A DNA stretch of 6,007 bases from an uncultured Spartobacteria bacterium. GTDB taxonomy: Bacteria > Verrucomicrobiota > Verrucomicrobiia > Chthoniobacterales > UBA6821. The translations under genes and the position numbers were made by a program. The DNA lies in the NCBI GenBank assembly GCA_903831635.1, contig CAIKYN010000352.1, positions 1-6,007 of the forward strand. Direction: 5' to 3'. Shown one piece after another: positions 1 to 5,372 of this stretch. The notes under the pieces are model-generated. The model saw nothing but the letters and a program-made list of their open reading frames with translations. It was not told the DNA's origin and made no database searches. The first letter of the stretch is position 1. The number at the start of each line of letters is the position of its first letter.

Positions 1-240
1 GGGAGGCATCGTTGTGAGGACTTCGCGCAGGCGTCTGGAGCGCTGATGACCGATATTCACCTCTCCCAGAAACAGGTAGGCGATGATCCCGATTGCGGGG
101 AAGGTGGCTACAAGAATCATCCACGCGATGCGCGATGCAGGGTCGCGATGGGGCCGTAGTAGGATTCTCGCCATCACGGCTAGCTTCAGCACCACGATGA
201 GTGTTACCAGAAGGAGCGAGTGGTGGTGGGGTTGGGTCAT
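1..240 (-). CDS. cls: Cardiolipin synthase (ClsA type), N-terminal part, cut by the window edge
   Basis: This is the first 80 codons of a minus-strand gene whose remainder lies beyond base 1. The family joins two phosphatidylglycerols into cardiolipin plus glycerol at the inner membrane. The visible protein has a hydrophobic segment at about residues 9-26, the motif RILLRPHRDPASRIAWMI (about 25-42), a second hydrophobic segment and then IIAYLFLGEVNIGHQRSRRL (about 51-70). This matches the PLDc_N region of ClsA, where the order RIL, P-S, AW, P-x-x-G-I-I-A-Y-L, G-E, G-x-x-R is typical. The two HKD phospholipase D motifs needed for catalysis would lie outside the window, so intactness cannot be judged. 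The ATG at 240-238 is the only good start, because an in-frame TAG lies just upstream at 254-252. No Shine-Dalgarno is present at the normal distance. It is divergent from the glycerol operon with a 163-bp spacer. Confidence 0.85.
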   Translation of the reverse strand, partial: MTQPHHHSLLLVTLIVVLKLAVMARILLRPHRDPASRIAWMILVATFPAIGIIAYLFLGEVNIGHQRSRRLREVLTTMPP

Positions 241-380
241 GGTTGGGAAAACCTAAGACCATGCGGGTATCCGATCTTCTTCAAGACGAAATGACAAAGG
301 ATGGAATCACAGCATCACCGTCCTGTACCCCTATCCTGTAATGAGCAATCCCCCATCGTCATCGTGCTTGCCGATAGAAA

Positions 381-400
381 AAGGAGGGTTAAGTTGAGGA
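381..400 (+). promoter_or_regulatory. Candidate ribosome-binding region for glpF, with two possible sites
   Basis: A perfect AAGGAGG at 381-387 lies 16 nt before the glpF ATG at 404, which is longer than usual spacing. A second purine run, GAGGA at 396-400, lies only 3 nt before it, which is shorter than usual. An in-frame TGA at 395-397 means glpF cannot begin further upstream, so one of these imperfectly spaced sites, or both, must serve the start. Nearly all other genes in the window lack any such site, so this one probably matters for translating the first gene of the operon. Confidence 0.55.
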
Positions 401-403
401 ACG

Positions 404-1147
404 ATGTATCCCCCACTCGCCGAATTCATCGGGACGGCGCTGCTCATCATCCTGGGCAACGGCGTCGTCGCAACCGTCCTCCTCAATCGAAGCAAAGGCC
501 AGAACTCTGGCTGGATCGTGATCACCGCCGGATGGGCTCTCGCGGTCTTCGTTGCTGTCTTTTGTGTCGCCCGCGTCAGCGGCGCCCATCTGAACCCTGC
601 GGTTTCAATCGCCATGGCGATCTCGGGTAATTTTCCATGGGCACACGTTCCCGCCTACATTGCCGCCCAAATTCTGGGGGCAATCTTCGGATCCTTCGTG
701 GTATGGATCGCTTTCTATCCCCATTGGAAAATCACAGAGGGTGCTGACCTGAAGCGCGCCTGCTTCTGCACTGCTCCGGCCATTCGTTGCATTCCCGCCA
801 ATCTGGTCTGTGAGATCATCGGGACCTTCATCTTGATTTTCGCAATATTTTGCATGAAAGGAGCCGTCGGCGCCCCGAAGAGTGATGCTGTCTTTCCGAT
901 CGATCTGGGAGCGCTTGGGGCACTCCCCGTCGGCTTGCTGGTCTGGGCCATCGGCCTTTCTCTCGGCGGTCCCACCGGATATGCAATCAATCCTGCGCGT
1001 GATCTTGGCCCCCGCATCGCTCATGCGCTGATACCCATTGCCAGCAAGGGTGGCTCCGACTGGAGCTATGCCTGGATTCCGGTGGTCGGTCCCGTGATTG
1101 GTGCCGTGCTGGCAGCGGTCGCCTACATGGCACTCGGTAAGTTTTAA
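404..1147 (+). CDS. glpF: Glycerol uptake facilitator (aquaglyceroporin, MIP family)
   Basis: This is an inner-membrane channel of 247 residues that passes glycerol, and possibly water or other small polyols, by facilitated diffusion. The normal length is present, with about six hydrophobic segments and both half-helix signatures: HLNPAV (NPA at 64-66) and AINPARDLGPR (NPA at 196-198). The Asp at 200 right after NPAR is the mark of glycerol channels as opposed to strict water channels. Aligned from memory with E. coli GlpF, the selectivity filter is Trp44, Tyr193 and Arg199. E. coli has Trp48, Phe200 and Arg206, so Tyr replaces Phe. The segment DLKRACFCTAPAIR (115-128) is also typical of bacterial glycerol facilitators. 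The ATG at 404 is fixed by an in-frame stop just upstream. The gene opens an operon with glpK (6-nt gap) and glpD. The fold is certain; the exact substrate is inferred from Asp200 and context. Confidence 0.92.
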   Translation: MYPPLAEFIGTALLIILGNGVVATVLLNRSKGQNSGWIVITAGWALAVFVAVFCVARVSGAHLNPAVSIAMAISGNFPWAHVPAYIAAQILGAIFGSFVVWIAFYPHWKITEGADLKRACFCTAPAIRCIPANLVCEIIGTFILIFAIFCMKGAVGAPKSDAVFPIDLGALGALPVGLLVWAIGLSLGGPTGYAINPARDLGPRIAHALIPIASKGGSDWSYAWIPVVGPVIGAVLAAVAYMALGKF

Positions 1148-1153
1148 CCCCCC

Positions 1154-2650
1154 ATGAAATACATCCTCGCCCTCGATCAAGGAACGACAAGCTCCCGCAC
1201 CATCATTTACAACGACCGACTGGAGGTCGTCGCTTCCGCCCAGCGGGAATTCACCCAGCATTTTCCTAAGCCGGGATGGGTCGAGCACGATGCGCTCGAG
1301 ATCTGGGAGAGTGTGCTTGCCACGGCACGCGAAGCAATCTCTAAGGCCGCAATCCAGGCATCCGAAATTGCGGCTGTAGGGATTACCAACCAGCGTGAGA
1401 CTGTCGTCGTCTGGGACCGGAAAACCGGTGTGCCCGTTCACCACGCGATCGTCTGGCAGGATCGCCGTACTGGGGAATCGATGAATGCCCTTCGCGAGGC
1501 GGGTAAGGAAGCACTCGTTCAACAAAGGACCGGCCTCCTGCTAGATCCTTATTTCTCCGCGAGTAAGTTTCGGTGGATTCTGCAGGAGATCCCTGATGGG
1601 CAGGAACGCGCTGAGGCAGGTGAGCTTGCGGTCGGAACCATCGACAGTTGGCTGATCTACAAGCTGACCTGTGGGGCTTCCCACCTCACCGATGTGAGCA
1701 ATGCTTCCCGCACCATGCTCATGAATATCCGCAGCGGCGACTGGGATCCCGAGTTGCTGGCGCTCTTTCATATCCCTCGTTCCATTCTGCCACGCATCGC
1801 ATCTAGTAGTGGTGATCTTGGCATTGTTGACACCTCGCTTTTCGGTGCCCCCATTCCTATTCGGAGCGCCATCGGCGACCAGCAGTCGGCGCTTTTCGGC
1901 CAACTCTGCACCAAGCCGGGACTGGTCAAATGCACCTTTGGCACGGGCTGCTTCCTTCTGGAGTTTACCGGACCCGATGCCGTGGCTAGCTCGAACAGGC
2001 TACTCACGACCGTTGCATGGAAGATCGGCGAGGGGCCACTGCAGTACGCGCTCGAGGGGAGCGTCTTCATGGGTGGTGCCTCCATCCAGTGGTTGCGTGA
2101 CGGACTTGGCATCATCAAGAGTGCTCCGGAAGTGAATGCCCTGGCCAACAGCGTTTCGGATAGCGGCGGTGTCACGCTGGTTCCTGCCTTCACGGGACTC
2201 GGCGCACCTCACTGGGATGCGGATGCACGAGGCACGATCTTCGGCCTGACGCGTGGGTCCACCGCTGCCCATATCGCCCGCGCCACGCTGGAGGGGATTG
2301 CCTTTCAGGTCGCCGATGTGGTCTCCGCGATGCAGAAGGATTCCGGCAAAAGAATTTCCACGCTGCGGGTCGATGGTGGCGCCTGCGCCAGCGACCTCCT
2401 TATGCAGATCGAGTCGGATACTCTGGGATGCACGGTCGAGCGACCGGTCAATATCGAGAGTACGGCCCTGGGCGCGGCCATGCTCGCGGGTCTTGGTGCG
2501 GGGATCTGGCCCAATGTCGAGGCGCTCGCGAAGATTCGTTCCGTGGATCGGAAATTCGAACCCGAAATCACCGCCCAGACCCGACGCGCGCGTACCAAAG
2601 TATGGAAAAAGGCGATCAAGCGCGCCAAGAACTGGGAGACTCAACCATGA
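1154..2650 (+). CDS. glpK: Glycerol kinase
   Basis: This cytoplasmic FGGY-family kinase phosphorylates glycerol with ATP to sn-glycerol-3-phosphate, trapping it in the cell. It is full length at 498 residues. The N-terminal phosphate motif LALDQGTTSSR spans 5-15. Glycerol-binding residues by family alignment are Arg81 and Glu82 (in NQRET), Trp101 and Tyr133 (in LDPYFS). The catalytic Asp is Asp242 in GDQQ. GTGCF (263-267), the FGLTRG region (363-368), VDGGA (406-410) and ALGAAMLAGLGAG (438-450) complete the ATP-binding C-terminal half. The stretch before GDQQ reads LFGAPIPIRSAI and lacks the GGKGGTR loop by which E. coli GlpK binds fructose-1,6-bisphosphate. The ATG is 6 nt after the glpF stop, in the same frame, with only CCCCCC between and no Shine-Dalgarno, so translation probably depends on ribosomes finishing glpF. 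Its TGA overlaps the glpD ATG. Confidence 0.97.
   Translation: MKYILALDQGTTSSRTIIYNDRLEVVASAQREFTQHFPKPGWVEHDALEIWESVLATAREAISKAAIQASEIAAVGITNQRETVVVWDRKTGVPVHHAIVWQDRRTGESMNALREAGKEALVQQRTGLLLDPYFSASKFRWILQEIPDGQERAEAGELAVGTIDSWLIYKLTCGASHLTDVSNASRTMLMNIRSGDWDPELLALFHIPRSILPRIASSSGDLGIVDTSLFGAPIPIRSAIGDQQSALFGQLCTKPGLVKCTFGTGCFLLEFTGPDAVASSNRLLTTVAWKIGEGPLQYALEGSVFMGGASIQWLRDGLGIIKSAPEVNALANSVSDSGGVTLVPAFTGLGAPHWDADARGTIFGLTRGSTAAHIARATLEGIAFQVADVVSAMQKDSGKRISTLRVDGGACASDLLMQIESDTLGCTVERPVNIESTALGAAMLAGLGAGIWPNVEALAKIRSVDRKFEPEITAQTRRARTKVWKKAIKRAKNWETQP
2634..2638 (+). promoter_or_regulatory. Shine-Dalgarno site that decides the glpD start
   Basis: GGGAG lies 8 nt before the ATG at 2647, inside the last codons of glpK. 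This is the best-spaced ribosome-binding site in the window. It supports 2647 as the start, against the in-frame ATG at 2428 that would add 73 residues overlapping glpK. Confidence 0.7.
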
Positions 2651-4224
2651 ACCGCAACCAACTGCTCAAGAAACTGGAGGAGACTCCCCGCTGGGATGTG
2701 ATTGTCATCGGAGGAGGGGCCTCCGGCTTGGGGGTTGCTGTTGACTCGGCGACGCGTGGTTACAAGACACTGCTTCTGGAAGCCTCTGACTTTGCCAAGG
2801 GAACCTCAAGTCGTAGCACAAAGCTGGTCCACGGAGGTGTCCGCTATCTCGAGCAGGGTGACATTCCTCTGGTTCTGGAAGCGCTTCGTGAGCGTGGGCT
2901 GCTGCATCAGAATGCCCCGCAACTTGTTCATCATCTCTCCTTTCTCATCCCCCGCTATCAGTGGTGGGAGGGACCTTTCTTCGGGATCGGCTTGAAAGTC
3001 TACGATGCATTGGCCGGAAAACTGAACCTCTCTCCCTCTCAGCTCGTTTCCCGCGAGGAGACGTTAAAGCGGATTCCGAACATTGAGAGGGAGCACCTTC
3101 AGGGCGGAGTGGAGTATTTCGACGGCCAGTTCGACGATTCACGACTTGCCGTCACCCTGGCCCGGACGGCGGTGCATCACGGCGCCTGCGTTCTCAACTA
3201 CACGAAGGTTACAGGCCTCACCAAAAAGGATGGGATGGTGAACGGAGTCACCTTTACCGATCTGGAATCAGGGAGAAGCCACACGGTGGAGGGATCCGTA
3301 GTGATCAATGCCACGGGAATCTTTGCCGACGAAGTCCGCACGATGGATGATCCGAATGCGGTGCCCGCCGTTCAGCCGAGTCAGGGAGTCCACCTCGTCT
3401 TTGATCGGTCCTTTCTGCAGGGGGATTCCGCAATCATGGTGCCTCATACCGATGATGGTCGTGTTCTGTTCGTAATTCCATGGCATGACAAAGTTCTGGT
3501 CGGCACCACCGACACCCCGATGAAAACGCCCGAGATCGAGCCGAGGGCGCTCAAGGACGAAGTCGGCTTCATCCTCCGTAACGCCGCGCGCTATCTTGCC
3601 CGCGATCCCCAGGAGAAGGATATCCTGAGCATCTTCGCCGGCCAGCGACCGCTCGTCCGCAAGCCGGGCAAGGATGGCTCCGCCACCAAGGCGATCTCCC
3701 GCAATCATGAGGTACTTGTTTCCGACGCCGGCCTTGTAACGATTGTCGGAGGCAAATGGACGACCTACCGCAAGATGGCGGAGGATACGGTCGATCACGC
3801 TTCGATCATTGCGGGTCTGCCTGACAAGCCTTGCGTTACGGAACATCTTCAACTGCAAGGATGGAGAAGTCCCAACGCGGGTGTGTTGCCCGACTGGATT
3901 TCGGTCTACGGCAGCGATGAGGAGGGTGTGCGCGCGTTGATAGCGGAGAATCCCGCCTTGGGAGAAAAGATGCATCCCCGTCTGCCCTATCCTCTTGCCG
4001 CCGTGGTCTGGGGTGCTCGCCATGAGCAGGCTCGTACGCTTGAAGATATCCTCGCGCGCCGCACCCGTGCCCTCCTTCTTGATGCTCGCGCGACGATCGA
4101 GGCCGCTCCGGTGGCCGCCTCGGTGCTGGCCCAGGAGCTTGGCCGCGACAAGGCCTGGGAGGAGTCGCAGGTTAAGGAGTTCATCCAGCTAGCTAACGGG
4201 TACATTTATGATCCCGAAGCCTAA
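2647..4224 (+). CDS. glpD: Aerobic-type FAD-dependent glycerol-3-phosphate dehydrogenase
   Basis: This peripheral membrane flavoprotein oxidises sn-glycerol-3-phosphate to dihydroxyacetone phosphate and passes electrons to quinone. From the ATG at 2647 it has 525 residues, in the usual GlpD range. The FAD-binding Rossmann motif is VIGGGASGLG (20-29), followed by the acidic Glu45 and the SSRSTKLVHGGVRYLE block (54-69). Later family blocks are VINATGIFAD (219-228), GTTDTP (286-291), AGQRPLVRK (331-339, with a conserved Arg at 334) and GGKWTTYRKMAE (368-379, Lys370). The C-terminal DAO_C domain runs from about 395 to the end and includes RHEQARTLEDILARRTR (458-474). The start is chosen because it overlaps the glpK stop by 4 nt (ATGA), has a good Shine-Dalgarno, and the protein then begins just before the FAD motif as expected. 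It closes the glp operon. The ATGA overlap suggests translational coupling to glpK. Confidence 0.96.
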   Translation: MNRNQLLKKLEETPRWDVIVIGGGASGLGVAVDSATRGYKTLLLEASDFAKGTSSRSTKLVHGGVRYLEQGDIPLVLEALRERGLLHQNAPQLVHHLSFLIPRYQWWEGPFFGIGLKVYDALAGKLNLSPSQLVSREETLKRIPNIEREHLQGGVEYFDGQFDDSRLAVTLARTAVHHGACVLNYTKVTGLTKKDGMVNGVTFTDLESGRSHTVEGSVVINATGIFADEVRTMDDPNAVPAVQPSQGVHLVFDRSFLQGDSAIMVPHTDDGRVLFVIPWHDKVLVGTTDTPMKTPEIEPRALKDEVGFILRNAARYLARDPQEKDILSIFAGQRPLVRKPGKDGSATKAISRNHEVLVSDAGLVTIVGGKWTTYRKMAEDTVDHASIIAGLPDKPCVTEHLQLQGWRSPNAGVLPDWISVYGSDEEGVRALIAENPALGEKMHPRLPYPLAAVVWGARHEQARTLEDILARRTRALLLDARATIEAAPVAASVLAQELGRDKAWEESQVKEFIQLANGYIYDPEA

Positions 4225-4244
4225 TGATTCGGGTGAGTTAGCTA
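4190..4244 (+). repeat. Nested inverted repeats spanning the glpD stop codon
   Basis: TAGCTAAC at 4190-4197 is complementary to GTTAGCTA at 4237-4244 (8 bp). Inside that pair, CCCGAA at 4213-4218 is complementary to TTCGGG at 4228-4233, with a 9-nt loop that contains the TAA stop. In RNA this could fold as a stem within a stem. No T-run follows, so it is not a standard intrinsic terminator. It might protect the 3' end of the glp message or attenuate read-through. The outer arms are themselves nearly palindromic, which raises the odds that the match is chance. Confidence 0.4.
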
Positions 4245-4316
4245 AGAAAGAAGCGACGATCACTCAACGGACGTTGGGTTTGATGGTCACTATCAGACGC
4301 TAAATTCTGTTTACCG

Positions 4317-4841
4317 ATGCAGGGAAAACTTCTCCCAGCTCTCCTTGCGCTGATCTTAGTGTTCTTGGCTCCAAATCTTTCGGCCCAGACGGATGCGAAT
4401 AGACTGATTTATAATTTTTGCGTACAACATCAGGGCCAACAGGTTGGGGATGGAATCTGCCAGACGCTTGTGGATTCCGCCCTTCGTTATGCCGGATTGC
4501 CGCCGAATCGCTACGGGCAGGAGGTCTGGCGCATTACTTCGGATTCCCGTGGCGTGGTGGTCTCCGGCGACTTCAACAAGGTCCGTCAGGGAGATATCGT
4601 CTACTTCCACGATATTTTTCCAGATCGATACCGCTATCAGGGAGAGACTGGAGTCGGGGGGACAGCGCTCCTTCCCGAACACCCGAGACAGAATCACATA
4701 GGTGTCGTCGATAGCATCACCCTCGACGGGGTACGCTACTTTGATCAAAACGCGGGACACCAGCAGATGGTAAAGCTCGATTACTTCTCCTTCAGGGACG
4801 ATATCAAGGTCGTCGATTACGTGGTGATTTTCCGGCCCTAA
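4317..4841 (+). CDS. Secreted NlpC/P60- or CHAP-like putative peptidase/amidase
   Basis: This 174-residue protein has a clear signal peptide: Lys4, a hydrophobic core at about 5-19, and probable cleavage after LSA at 23. The mature part carries the layout of a small papain-like (NlpC/P60 or CHAP) hydrolase. A Cys sits in VGDGICQTLVDSAL at the start of a helix (Cys48). VRQGDIVYFHD (89-99) is the typical strand motif before the active-site His. A His sits in NHIGVVDSI (His127), and YFDQN (141-145) could give the third polar residue. Such enzymes cut peptide bonds in peptidoglycan stems or cross-links, so a periplasmic or surface role in wall turnover is plausible, but the substrate is not shown. 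The ATG at 4317 is the only good start, since an in-frame TGA lies at 4281. No Shine-Dalgarno is seen. It begins 92 nt after glpD and may have its own promoter. The family call rests on motif layout only. Confidence 0.65.
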   Translation: MQGKLLPALLALILVFLAPNLSAQTDANRLIYNFCVQHQGQQVGDGICQTLVDSALRYAGLPPNRYGQEVWRITSDSRGVVVSGDFNKVRQGDIVYFHDIFPDRYRYQGETGVGGTALLPEHPRQNHIGVVDSITLDGVRYFDQNAGHQQMVKLDYFSFRDDIKVVDYVVIFRP

Positions 4842-4859
4842 AGATAATCCCATGACCCC

Positions 4860-5282
4860 ATGACCGGAATCGTCACAGCATTCGGCCTCGGATTTCTCTA
4901 TTTCATCAGTGCCATTCCAGCGGGGGTGGCTGCTCATGCGTCCGTCTGGCTTGCTGCAACCGCCGCGTGGCTCGGTTATTCGGCAGGTGGATTGGTAGTG
5001 CTGGTGGCAGGTGCCCCCTTGAGGGCGTGGATCACCAGAAAGATGAAGATCGACCTAAATCCCGATCCCGCAAAACTTTTCTGGAAGGTATGGCATCGCT
5101 TCGGTCTCTGGGGACTCGGGTTGATGGCACCAGTCACCATCGGTCCTCAAGTCACGGCGGTGGTCGCTCTGGCGCTCGGGGAGTCTCCCGGAAGAATCCA
5201 GATCGCCATATCGCTAGGCGTCCTCCCTTGGGTTGTGGCACTTGGCTTCCTTACCGCCTTTGGGGCTCACGTCCTGAAATAA
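4860..5282 (+). CDS. Small integral membrane protein, resembles the small multi-drug export family
   Basis: This 140-residue protein is mostly hydrophobic, with membrane segments at about 5-24, 27-54, 84-105 and 114-136. Between them lies a charged, probably cytoplasmic stretch (about 55-80) with RKMKIDLNPDPAK (60-72). The ISAIPAG motif (16-22) in the first half and GLMAPVTIGPQVTAVVALALGES (87-109) in the second resemble the paired Pro/Gly-containing re-entrant regions of the COG2426 / Sm_multidrug_ex family. That family name is historical and transport by most members is unproven, so I give no substrate. The gene starts 18 nt after the preceding stop and is probably co-transcribed with it. 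There is no Shine-Dalgarno. Two in-frame TAA codons (4839 and 4845) exclude an earlier start, and a three-codon reading frame, ATG-ACC-CCA-TGA at 4852-4863, ends on this ATG. Family assignment is from memory of motif style and is moderate. Confidence 0.6.
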   Translation: MTGIVTAFGLGFLYFISAIPAGVAAHASVWLAATAAWLGYSAGGLVVLVAGAPLRAWITRKMKIDLNPDPAKLFWKVWHRFGLWGLGLMAPVTIGPQVTAVVALALGESPGRIQIAISLGVLPWVVALGFLTAFGAHVLK

Positions 5283-5289
5283 AGCACGC

Positions 5290-5372
5290 AAGTCGTGGAG
5301 ACTTAGGAAAATCATTTTTTGCATAAGCCCTCGGGCGGATTAATGTAAGGCTCGATCACCTATCCGATCTCC
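5290..5372 (+). promoter_or_regulatory. Spacer before the Gly-rich wall-binding gene; possible weak promoter
   Basis: The 90-nt gap before the ATG at 5373 probably contains the start of a new transcription unit. A TTGCAT at 5319-5324 is followed 16 nt later by TAATGT at 5341-5346, which is only a poor match to a sigma-70 -35/-10 pair. Two small hairpins are visible: AAGTC-GTGGA-GACTT at 5290-5304, and GCCC-TC-GGGC at 5327-5336. The first is followed 10 nt later by six T, too far for a good terminator. I cannot name a regulator. Confidence 0.25.

Noticed and set aside
301..630. Open frame of 109 codons before and across the glpF start
   Set aside because: The translation is a basic, Arg-rich shadow of glpF read in another frame. 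The AAGGAGG inside it is discussed as a finding, but the frame itself is not supported as a gene.
605..1525. Long open frame of 306 codons on the minus strand across glpF and glpK
   Set aside because: It is antisense to two certain genes, its translation shows no hydrophobic or family pattern, and long antisense frames are common in GC-rich coding DNA.
2428..2646. In-frame upstream extension of glpD that would give 598 residues
   Set aside because: The extra 73 residues overlap the conserved C-terminus of glpK and have no GlpD-like content. The start at 2647 has a Shine-Dalgarno and the ATGA overlap.
3268..4023. Open frame of 251 codons on the minus strand inside glpD
   Set aside because: It lies wholly antisense to conserved glpD coding sequence and has no recognisable motifs.
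4274..4306. Possible promoter (TTGATG at 4280, TAAATT at 4301) before the secreted hydrolase gene
   Set aside because: The spacer is 15 nt, the hexamers match poorly, and the -10 would be only about 10 nt from the ATG. It is too weak to call.
5290..5320. Hairpin AAGTC/GACTT followed by six T as a terminator after the small membrane protein gene
   Set aside because: The stem has only 5 bp with low GC, and the T-run begins 10 nt after it, so it does not fit an intrinsic terminator.
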